From: Candidatus Cloacimonadales bacterium
Lineage (GTDB): Bacteria; Cloacimonadota; Cloacimonadia; Cloacimonadales; TCS61
DNA: 42,310 nucleotides
Direction: 5' to 3'
Assembly: GCA_030656075.1 (NCBI GenBank)
Contig: JAUSOT010000096.1
Span: 1-42,310, forward strand
Position 1 is the first letter of the stretch, and every line of letters starts with the position of its first letter. Below the pieces are notes generated by a model. It searched no databases. It was not told the origin of the DNA and was given only the letters and a program-made list of their open reading frames with translations. This document shows positions 26,126 through 34,444 of the stretch, piece by piece. A program made the position numbers and the translations under genes.

Positions 26126-28908
26126 TAGTTTTCAGTGCTGTTGTCAGGTTGCTGCGGATCTTCGGTAGATTTTTCTTCCGTTTGCTGCTTAGTAGTTTTT
26201 GTGGAATCGGAATTAGTTTCTTCTTCCACAATTTTCGTTTCTTTGGGTTGAGTTTCGTCTTTAATGGTTTCTGTTTCTTTGGAAGGAGTTTCTTTCACTT
26301 TTTCATCAACCGGCAGCGCTTCATTCTCGCCGGCAGGAAGTTCCTCTTTTTCAATAACCGGAACTTCTTCCTTAACCGGCAGCGCTTCGTTCTCATCGGC
26401 AGGAAGTTCCTCTTTTTCAATAACCGGAACTTCTTCCTTAACCGGAATTTCTTCCTTCTCAACAACTGGAAGATTTTCCATTTCATCTATGATGATTTTT
26501 TCCGAATCTTCAATGCTTTCTTCAGGTTCAATTGATTTATTGCTTTCATCGATTTCCGGCTCGATCTCTTCAGTCTTTTCAATGATTTCTTTCATCTCAT
26601 TTTTACTGGTTTTTTGTTTCTCAAGCTCTTCTTTCGTGAGGTTTTCTTTTTTAATATCTTTCTGCTTGGAAGTCTGTTCACTATCTTCCTTGGTAGTTTC
26701 GGTCGCTTCCTCTTCTGCTTTTTTCAGGGCAGCTTCTTCCTGGGCAGCCAGTTTTCGTTCTAATTGAATAATAGCCGGAAGCCGGGTAACGACGTTGAAG
26801 GTATTTCCATTGTACAGCTTTTGAACGGCAGGAAGATATTCATTGTTCTCTTTAACAGACATGACAATATCATAATGTTGTTTTGCAGCAACGCTGTCTG
26901 CCAGCAGGAAATGATTCAGATATCCCAGGCTGTAGTTGGCTTTCAAAAAGTAAATATTACTGGAATCAGCAGCAATTTCCTGCAGCAGCACATTGGCAGA
27001 ATCAGGAGCCGTGTAAATGTTCTCAATTGCCTTTTCATACTGGGCAAGCGCCATCACCTGCTGTCTCGTTGTAATTTCCACTTTCTTGTCCTGAAGCATG
27101 AGTTCCGCAGCATAAGTGTATTTGTTTTCAGGATAATTTTCGGCTAAATCCGCAAATTGTTCCTGAATGCGGAGTGAATCGTTGTAAACGATTTTATATA
27201 ACCAGAGCTTAATGAATTTGGCGAAGGGAATGAACTCGTCGTTATATTTGATGATATCCTGTTCATTTCTACTTACCTGCTGATTCAGAACTGTTACTTC
27301 AGCTTGAAGTCTCAGTTTCTCTGTTGTAACTTTCGCCAGCGTCAAAGGTTCAGCAGTTTTCCCCGGTTCTGCTTGTTTTGCGGTAAAGGTAGAATCCAGG
27401 GAAGTTTCTACTAATGCTATAGAATCGGGGATAATTTCTTCTAAAACCAATAAAGAATCGAAACTGATTTTCTCTTCTGTCTCGCTTGAATCGGGTCGAA
27501 CCAGCTCTGCAATTTCGGTTGTGTCGGGTTCTATGTTTTCGAAAGTTAATTCTTCTTCAATTAATTTTTCATCTGCAATTTTTGTAGAATCAGCTACTAT
27601 CTCTTCATTTGCTTTCTCTGTTTGTTCCGCTTGCAGTGTTGTTTCGAGTTGGGCCATCGCTTCGAGGCTGTCGGAATAAGCCCGCAAACTGATACGCAGA
27701 GAATCGAGTTTTTGGATGAAAGCACCTTTTTGTTCTGTGATATGATCATAGACGATGAGCGCAGAATCAGGCAGATTTAAATATTCCACATAGAATTCTG
27801 CCAGTTTGAACTGTTGTAAAACCAGTTCTTCTACGGTCAGATGGGAATCCGGATTATTGAATTGAATAATCTGGCTGGCAACTGCACTGCGCGTGACTGA
27901 TTGTTCCAGAAACTCAGTTTGGGCGCTTTCTTTTTTAACCTTATTATAGCTTTCAATGGCATGTTCGTAGTCATGCAGATCGTTGAAGTATAATTCAGCC
28001 AGGTAAAAAGAAGACTCAGCAGAAAGCAGGCTGCGCGGATTATCGGTGCTCACGGCATTAAAAAGCTGGATCGCATTATCATAATCTCCATTTCCAGCCA
28101 AACTGCGTGCTTTCAGAAGCTGAATTTTGGATATCTTGTCTTCCCTGTATTCATCCTTCAAAAGATTCAGAGAATATTTCTCAGCTTTATCAAAATCACC
28201 CAGCATAATATAATTTAATGCGATATAATAACGGGCATCAAATTTCAGATTACGCGGTACTTTAGATTTTAATAATGAGAAAAATACTTCATTTGATTTC
28301 TCGTAATTACCAGCTTCAAATTGGGTTTTTCCCTGCGAGAAAAAAGCGCTGTCATATTCCTTGGATTTTGGATATTTCTCAATGATCCTGTTCAGATAAT
28401 AATCTGCATCTACGAAGTTTTTATCTGCCAGATGATAATCTGCCAGAAGTTGCAAGGCTTTGGAATGGTCATCTTTATATTTATTGTCCTTCAGAAATTC
28501 CTGCAGAAGTTCAAAAGCGAGTTTTTTCTTTCCAAATTGATAATTTGCCCGGGCAATATACAATTTCGCATCCGGAATGAATTCACTTTCCGGGTAAAAT
28601 TCGATCAATTCCTCTAAATGTTTTATCGCTTGAGTTGAATTTCTGCCGATGTAATAAAAGCAGCGAGCCATCAGAAAAAGTGCATCGTCAGCATATTTAG
28701 AGTCTTTATAATCTGTGAGAACAATGCCGCATTTTTTGATGGTTTTATTATAATCCTGCACAGCATTTGCGCTCGGTTGGCCATCTTCTCTCAAAGCCAT
28801 AACCTGCGCTTCATCGAAATATTTTTCGGCATTGAAAAACGTATTATAATAAACACAGCCGGAAATAACCAGCAAAACGGCAAGCGCGAGTAAGCTAAAC
28901 CTGAGCAC
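26125..28908 (-). CDS. TPR-repeat lipoprotein with long acidic E/K/P-rich C-terminal tail
   Basis: 927 aa; lipobox LLVISGC; repeated TPR-like helices; low-complexity tail. Confidence 0.75.
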   Translation of the reverse strand: MLRFSLLALAVLLVISGCVYYNTFFNAEKYFDEAQVMALREDGQPSANAVQDYNKTIKKCGIVLTDYKDSKYADDALFLMARCFYYIGRNSTQAIKHLEELIEFYPESEFIPDAKLYIARANYQFGKKKLAFELLQEFLKDNKYKDDHSKALQLLADYHLADKNFVDADYYLNRIIEKYPKSKEYDSAFFSQGKTQFEAGNYEKSNEVFFSLLKSKVPRNLKFDARYYIALNYIMLGDFDKAEKYSLNLLKDEYREDKISKIQLLKARSLAGNGDYDNAIQLFNAVSTDNPRSLLSAESSFYLAELYFNDLHDYEHAIESYNKVKKESAQTEFLEQSVTRSAVASQIIQFNNPDSHLTVEELVLQQFKLAEFYVEYLNLPDSALIVYDHITEQKGAFIQKLDSLRISLRAYSDSLEAMAQLETTLQAEQTEKANEEIVADSTKIADEKLIEEELTFENIEPDTTEIAELVRPDSSETEEKISFDSLLVLEEIIPDSIALVETSLDSTFTAKQAEPGKTAEPLTLAKVTTEKLRLQAEVTVLNQQVSRNEQDIIKYNDEFIPFAKFIKLWLYKIVYNDSLRIQEQFADLAENYPENKYTYAAELMLQDKKVEITTRQQVMALAQYEKAIENIYTAPDSANVLLQEIAADSSNIYFLKANYSLGYLNHFLLADSVAAKQHYDIVMSVKENNEYLPAVQKLYNGNTFNVVTRLPAIIQLERKLAAQEEAALKKAEEEATETTKEDSEQTSKQKDIKKENLTKEELEKQKTSKNEMKEIIEKTEEIEPEIDESNKSIEPEESIEDSEKIIIDEMENLPVVEKEEIPVKEEVPVIEKEELPADENEALPVKEEVPVIEKEELPAGENEALPVDEKVKETPSKETETIKDETQPKETKIVEEETNSDSTKTTKQQTEEKSTEDPQQPDNSTEN
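26308..26472 (-). repeat. In-frame 66-bp tandem repeat (2 full plus partial copies) in the TPR lipoprotein tail
   Basis: aaccggcagcgcttc(a/g)ttctc...aataaccggaacttcttcctt at 26308 and 26374; encodes LPA(D/G)ENEALPVKEEVPVIEKEE-type units. Confidence 0.9.
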
Positions 28909-28916
28909 AATTTCTC

Positions 28917-30440
28917 CTATTTCAGATCGATCATCGTTTGCACGATTTCGGTTATTATTTCGGAATCGATAAGTTCTTTCATTTTATTAATGTCTGTAGC
29001 CAGAAAGCGGTCTTTTTCCAGGAAGGCTACATTCTGACGCACTTCCCGGCGCACAGCTTCGATGGCAGGAGAACTTTTCAAGGTTCTCGTATCCAGCGCC
29101 TGGACTGCCAGCATTAATTCGATTCCCAGAATGAAGGCAACATTATCAACAATTGTGCGAGCTTTCATCGCTCCTATCGTGCCCATACTCACATGATCTT
29201 CCTGGTTTGCGGATGTAGGAATGGAATCTACAGAGGAAGGATGAGCCAGTACTTTATTTTCAGAAACCAGCGAAGCAGCAGTCACTTGAGCAAGCATGAA
29301 GCCGGAATCTAAACCGGGCCGGGGAGCCAGGAAAGGATTCAAACCTCTGTTCAGCGCAGGATTCAAAATCTGTTCCATGCGGCGGTCGGAAATATTTCCC
29401 AGTTCGGCAACAGCGATTCCCATCATGTCGCAGGCAAAGGCGACCGGTTCGCCATGGAAATTTCCGCCGGAGATCACTTTATCTTCCTCAGGAAAAATCA
29501 GGGGATTATCTGTGGCGGAATTAATTTCGACTTCGATCACATTTCGTACATAATCCAGGGCATCACGCACCGCTCCATAAACCTGGGGAGTGCAGCGGAT
29601 ACTGTAGGCATCCTGCACATTCTCACAATCGCGATGAGATCTGTTCAGATCGCTGTTATGCAAAAGTTTTAACAGGTTTTCGGCAGAAGCAGTTTGTCCT
29701 TTGTAGGGCCGCAGCTGATGGATCAACGGATCGAAAGCTGATGTGGTTCCCAATAAGGCATCGATGCTGGCAGCAGCGATGATATCCGCAGCCAGGCAGA
29801 GGTTTTGGGAACGGATAAGCGTTAATGCTCCCACTCCGGTCATCACCTGGGTGCCGTTATTTAAAGCCAGTCCTTCCTTTGCCTTCAGTTTTACAGGTTT
29901 TAGCCCGGCTCGTTTAAGCGCCAGACTACCGTCGATAAATTTTCCCTGATATTCGGCTTTTCCCTTTCCCAATAAGACAAGCGCCAGATGAGAAAGCGGA
30001 GCCAAATCTCCGCTGGCACCCACCGAACCTTTTTCAGGAATACAGGGATGAATGTGTGCATTCAGCATGTCGATCAAAGTCTGCAAAGTTGTAAGCCGGA
30101 TGCCGGAATGACCTTTGGCCAGCACATTGATGCGCAGCAGCAGCACCGCTCTCGTTTCGGCAATGGAAAGGTTTGGCCCTACACCTGTGGCGTGACTGAT
30201 GATCAGATTTTCCTGTAATTCTTCTATTTGTTCGGTTGGAATACGAATTGTGCTGAATTTGCCAAAACCGGTGGTAACGCCATACACAACCCTGTTTTCT
30301 TTTACGATATTTTCTATATATTCTCTGCAGCGATTCACTTTGATTATCGAATCGGGATGCAGTTCGATTTTTTCGAAATTATAAGCAACCTGCTTGATTT
30401 CGGGCAAAGTCAGGTCATTTCCTGTAATGATAACAGGCAT
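28917..30440 (-). CDS. hutH: Histidine ammonia-lyase (HAL/PAL/TAL superfamily, MIO-containing)
   Basis: 507 aa; 'VYGVTTGFGKF', 'ISHATGVG', 'GSVGASGDLAPLSHLAL', 'ANQEDHVSMGT'. Confidence 0.92.
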   Translation of the reverse strand: MPVIITGNDLTLPEIKQVAYNFEKIELHPDSIIKVNRCREYIENIVKENRVVYGVTTGFGKFSTIRIPTEQIEELQENLIISHATGVGPNLSIAETRAVLLLRINVLAKGHSGIRLTTLQTLIDMLNAHIHPCIPEKGSVGASGDLAPLSHLALVLLGKGKAEYQGKFIDGSLALKRAGLKPVKLKAKEGLALNNGTQVMTGVGALTLIRSQNLCLAADIIAAASIDALLGTTSAFDPLIHQLRPYKGQTASAENLLKLLHNSDLNRSHRDCENVQDAYSIRCTPQVYGAVRDALDYVRNVIEVEINSATDNPLIFPEEDKVISGGNFHGEPVAFACDMMGIAVAELGNISDRRMEQILNPALNRGLNPFLAPRPGLDSGFMLAQVTAASLVSENKVLAHPSSVDSIPTSANQEDHVSMGTIGAMKARTIVDNVAFILGIELMLAVQALDTRTLKSSPAIEAVRREVRQNVAFLEKDRFLATDINKMKELIDSEIITEIVQTMIDLK

Positions 30441-30462
30441 TGATACTCCAATATTTTTCTGT

Positions 30463-31989
30463 TTAATAGATTTTCAAAGGACCTATTTCTGCTTCCACAG
30501 CATGCAGAATGTCTCTGTTTTTCACTGCTTCCATCATGTTATTATGATCGTCAAATAACGGTCGGTCTACATCGAGGTGCGCCACAACTTTTCGCACAGC
30601 TTTATGAGCAGCTCTGGTTCCTTTGCCGGGAGTGTAATCTCTGAAATCCAAAGCTTGAGCTGCTGCGATAAATTCGATTCCCAGAATTCCGTAAGCGTTA
30701 TCCAATATCTGGCGGGTTTTGAGAGCGGTGTTCATGCCCATACTCACAAAATCTTCCTGGTCGGCGGCAGCGGGAATAGACTGACAACTGGCCGGATTGG
30801 AAAGAATTCTCTGCTCCACGATCATCATGTCGGCTGTGTATTGACTGAGCATGTGACCGGAAAACATGCCGGCGCCTTTGGTGAGGAAGGCAGGTAATCC
30901 GACGCTTAGAGCGGGATTCAGCAGACGGTTCAAGCGTCTTTCCGAAATAACGCAAACCATTGTGATGCAAGCACCCAGCATATCCATGGGAACGGACACG
31001 GGAGAGCCCTGAAAATTGGCTCCGGTGAGCACAACTCCGTCTTCGGGCAGGAAGATAGGATTATCACCTACGCCGTTCAATTCGATCTCAATCTGGCTGC
31101 GAGTCCAGCGCAACTGATCTCTGGCAGCGCCCAGAACCTGAGGTGTGGAGCGCATGCTGTAGGCATCCTGAACTTTTACTTTCATTCCTTTCAGCAGGTC
31201 GGAATCATCGATCATGTGTTTGATGTTTTCAGCAGATGTAATTGCTCCCTGGAATCCTCGCAGTTGATGCAGTCTCGCATCGTAAGGTTTCAAGTTTGCC
31301 ATCAAAGCTTCCAGAGTCATGGATGCAGCGATCTCTGCTTGTTTAAAGAATCTTTCGGTTTCGTATATTATAAGAGCAGACATAGCTGTGAGGAGGTTGC
31401 TGCCGTTGATAGCTGCCAGGCCGTCTCTGGCTTTCAAACCGGGAATTTCGATTCCGGCTTTATCCATGGCAACTTTGCCGGGTAGTTTTTCTCCTTCATA
31501 AAATGCTTCGCCTTCGCCCATCAAAAGCAAGGCGATCTGACTCATGGGAGCAAGGTCGCCGCTGGCTCCCACGCTGCCTTTTTCGCAAACGACAGGAGTT
31601 ACGCCTTTATTCAGCATTTCCACGTATGTTTGTGTGATGATCGGACGACAGCCGGAATATCCGTTGGCATGAACATTGATCCTTCCCAACATGGCAGCGC
31701 GAACATGTTCGATGGGACATGGCTTTCCAATCCCGGCGGAATGATTGTAGATCAGGTATTTTTGAAATTGTTTGATCTGTTCATCATTCAAAACCACTTC
31801 CGAGAATTCACCGATCCCGGTATTCACGCCATACATGATCTCGCCTTCCACGATTTTCTTCTCGATGAAGGTGCGGCAAACTTTCAGCCTTTCCAAAGCA
31901 TCAGGATGAAGTTCTACATTTTCATTGCGAACCGCTACATTATAGACGTCTTCGATTTTTAAATTCTTACCTGTGATAACAACAGCCAT
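30463..31989 (-). CDS. Second HAL/aromatic amino acid lyase-family protein (paralog, substrate uncertain)
   Basis: 508 aa; 'MYGVNTGIGEF', 'IYNHSAGIG', 'GSVGASGDLAPMSQIAL', 'ADQEDFVSMGM'. Confidence 0.9.
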   Translation of the reverse strand: MAVVITGKNLKIEDVYNVAVRNENVELHPDALERLKVCRTFIEKKIVEGEIMYGVNTGIGEFSEVVLNDEQIKQFQKYLIYNHSAGIGKPCPIEHVRAAMLGRINVHANGYSGCRPIITQTYVEMLNKGVTPVVCEKGSVGASGDLAPMSQIALLLMGEGEAFYEGEKLPGKVAMDKAGIEIPGLKARDGLAAINGSNLLTAMSALIIYETERFFKQAEIAASMTLEALMANLKPYDARLHQLRGFQGAITSAENIKHMIDDSDLLKGMKVKVQDAYSMRSTPQVLGAARDQLRWTRSQIEIELNGVGDNPIFLPEDGVVLTGANFQGSPVSVPMDMLGACITMVCVISERRLNRLLNPALSVGLPAFLTKGAGMFSGHMLSQYTADMMIVEQRILSNPASCQSIPAAADQEDFVSMGMNTALKTRQILDNAYGILGIEFIAAAQALDFRDYTPGKGTRAAHKAVRKVVAHLDVDRPLFDDHNNMMEAVKNRDILHAVEAEIGPLKIY

Positions 31990-32011
31990 GTTGATCCTCC
32001 AAATTTATATT

Positions 32012-32686
32012 TTAAAATTTATATGATAAAGTTAAAGTCGGATTCATTTCCGAATTAAGTTCCATTCCCATTTCCAGGCGGTTAATTTTGTTGGTCAGCA
32101 GCAGAGAATTGATCGCGCTGACAAGATGGTTGGCAATGATAATACCGGAGATACCACTGATATAATTGCTATATTCCGTGATGCGTTTCCGCATGATGGC
32201 ATAATCGTGTTTTCGGTTTTTATCATCCCAATTCCAGTAGAAATTTTCGGAGTAGGAATTTGCCTGGATATAAGCGGATTGGGCCGCCTGATCATCAGGA
32301 TATTTTGCCATGGCAGTTTCCACAATATGCGCATTATATCCACCTGTTTCATAACCGTAATTGACGTATTTGGAAAGGTGATAATAATAATCTTCGTTGT
32401 AATCGCCTTGCGGATCGATGTGCGCATATTTGATGGCATAATTGATCGAAGCTTTATCTTTCAGTTTGGTTTCTTCCTTGAAGTAGAACGTGGTGCTCCA
32501 CATCATAAATTCCGCTGCCAGGAAAACATAACCGGAATTTTTCTGCATGGAAAGTTCACCCCAGCCGGGGATCAGGGCAGATTTTAAAAATTGTTTTCCG
32601 GGATTGATTTGCTGCGAAAACAGAAATGATGATAAAAACATTATCATAATTACTGTTAGAATGATTTTAGTTGATATTTTTTTCAA
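32012..32686 (-). CDS. DUF5683-like membrane protein
   Basis: 224 aa; signal peptide; 'KQFLKSALIPGWGELSMQKNSGYVFLAAEF'. Confidence 0.6.
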   Translation of the reverse strand: MKKISTKIILTVIMIMFLSSFLFSQQINPGKQFLKSALIPGWGELSMQKNSGYVFLAAEFMMWSTTFYFKEETKLKDKASINYAIKYAHIDPQGDYNEDYYYHLSKYVNYGYETGGYNAHIVETAMAKYPDDQAAQSAYIQANSYSENFYWNWDDKNRKHDYAIMRKRITEYSNYISGISGIIIANHLVSAINSLLLTNKINRLEMGMELNSEMNPTLTLSYKF

Positions 32687-32706
32687 AATGCTTCCTCTCC
32701 GGTCAG

Positions 32707-33378
32707 TTAGAATTTATACTCATAATTGAGGAAAAAACCACCTTTCGTAAAATCAGGGGTTACGCTCAGTTGTCCTAATTTTTTATTTTCATTATTAAAT
32801 CTTTTGGCTGAAATAGCAGCATCGACCAGGCTGACAAAGCGATTGACTATGACTGCCGCAAAAGCAAATTTCATATAAATTTCCATGTCCTGTTTATCAC
32901 GCCTTAATGAGCGGAATTTAAACCAGTTTTTCTCAGTTTCCCAATCCCAGGCTTTATCCTCCGGGACGAGGTAATTGTTCAGATAATCCTCATAAGCAAC
33001 CGGGTCGTTTTTGTAGATAAGGTAATAATTCCTGGCATCCCGAATAATGCTTTCATTATACAAAGCGCTGCTGCGATAGTCCTGCAGAATCTGATAATAC
33101 CAGTCTTTGCTGTCTTTGGGAGTTCCCGCGATTGAATAGGCGAACTGCTTGTAAGAATTCAAAGCCCATTGTCTTTCATTTTTCAAACGGAAGTAAGTGA
33201 AAATTGTGGCAGCCTCAATGGTGAGGAAAACAGCAGCTTTATTATAGTTCTGAGTGTAGATTTCTCCTAATCCCGGAACCAGGGCAGAAAAAACGATCGC
33301 TTTGCGGACGGATTTCTGCTGGGCAGAAAGATCCATCAACATTAACAGCAAAACAATTATCAGAAAACTTCTTTTCAT
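32707..33378 (-). CDS. DUF5683-like membrane protein
   Basis: 223 aa; 'VRKAIVFSALVPGLGEIYTQNYNKAAVFLTIEA'. Confidence 0.65.
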   Translation of the reverse strand: MKRSFLIIVLLLMLMDLSAQQKSVRKAIVFSALVPGLGEIYTQNYNKAAVFLTIEAATIFTYFRLKNERQWALNSYKQFAYSIAGTPKDSKDWYYQILQDYRSSALYNESIIRDARNYYLIYKNDPVAYEDYLNNYLVPEDKAWDWETEKNWFKFRSLRRDKQDMEIYMKFAFAAVIVNRFVSLVDAAISAKRFNNENKKLGQLSVTPDFTKGGFFLNYEYKF

Positions 33379-33446
33379 GTGATTAAATTCCTATTTTTCT
33401 TATTAACCCCTCTGTTCTGCACTAATTTTCGAAAAATAAGTGCAGA

Positions 33447-33520
33447 ACCTCTCCCCTTAACAGGGGAGAAATTAGGATTCCTTATTCTCCCCCTAAATAG
33501 GGGGACACAGGGGGTTAGTG
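33447..33520. repeat. Intergenic G/C-palindrome repeats within the DUF5683 gene row
   Basis: ctccccttaacaggggag (33451-33468); ccccctaaataggggg (33489-33504); acacagggggtt. Confidence 0.75.
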
Positions 33521-33570
33521 TCATTTCAATCATGCTCCAGTATGTTTTCTCAGTCCTGGCTGTCATTATA

Positions 33571-34434
33571 TCAGAACCTTTTGGAAACAAAGAATGCTGC
33601 CGAAAGCTGATTATTGACCAGAATCGGGCCAACTTTGAATTGCAGGTGATTTTCAGCGTATTGCCTGTTATAATGCTTCGTTAAACGAACAGCATCCAAG
33701 GCTGCCAGAATATGATTGGCAATGATGCCGAAGCTGTAAAATCTGCCTTTGTCATAATATCCTTCCGCTGACTGTCTCATATCGATATAAATCTGGCGAT
33801 ATCCGCTGTACATGCCGTCCTTTGCATCATAGAGGCTACTTGTCATATCATTATAATACAAGGAATCAGAATTGGCTGGGCCTGTTAATCCATAAACCTT
33901 GCTCACGCCGAGTGAATCTTCAACCCAATGCCAGTTTGGAGTGGTGTAATTGCCGATGTCATCAATGGCATAAATATTGAACCAGTCGATCCAGCCAAAA
34001 ATATATTTGGGGTATTTACCGATATCTTCATAGAAATGCTGGGTATTTGTATCATCCAGCCGGAAATGACTATCATAAAATCCATTATCGAAATGCTCCG
34101 GATCATCATCCTCAATAATTGTATTTTGAGCATATTCCTGGTAAGCCCGGTTATAATACTCATCCGCATAATTCTGGTAATCCTTTTCTGTTTGCAGACC
34201 TTTGTTGTAGTAATGGATATAACCGATCCATAAACCTACTTCCAGAACTGGAAAAATATAGGTCGTAAAACTGGATTTATCGGCATAAAACTGGCCGGCA
34301 CCAGGAAAAAGCGAAGAAAGCAGCATGGCTTTTTTAACGGATTTCTGATCATAAGTGATTCCGGTTTTTTCCTGGGCAAAGATTACAACAATTAGATTTA
34401 ACATTAGTACGATCAAAATGATTTTTTTAAACAT
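33571..34434 (-). CDS. DUF5683-like membrane protein
   Basis: 287 aa; 'VKKAMLLSSLFPGAGQFYADKSSFTTYIFPVLEV'. Confidence 0.65.
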   Translation of the reverse strand: MFKKIILIVLMLNLIVVIFAQEKTGITYDQKSVKKAMLLSSLFPGAGQFYADKSSFTTYIFPVLEVGLWIGYIHYYNKGLQTEKDYQNYADEYYNRAYQEYAQNTIIEDDDPEHFDNGFYDSHFRLDDTNTQHFYEDIGKYPKYIFGWIDWFNIYAIDDIGNYTTPNWHWVEDSLGVSKVYGLTGPANSDSLYYNDMTSSLYDAKDGMYSGYRQIYIDMRQSAEGYYDKGRFYSFGIIANHILAALDAVRLTKHYNRQYAENHLQFKVGPILVNNQLSAAFFVSKRF

Positions 34435-34444
34435 TTTTCACTCC

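Noticed and set aside
26149-26767. Long plus-strand ORFs (26149-26535, 26264-26767) opposite the TPR lipoprotein tail
   Set aside because: Low-complexity Ser/Phe-rich translations antisense to the repeated acidic tail; better explained as shadow ORFs.
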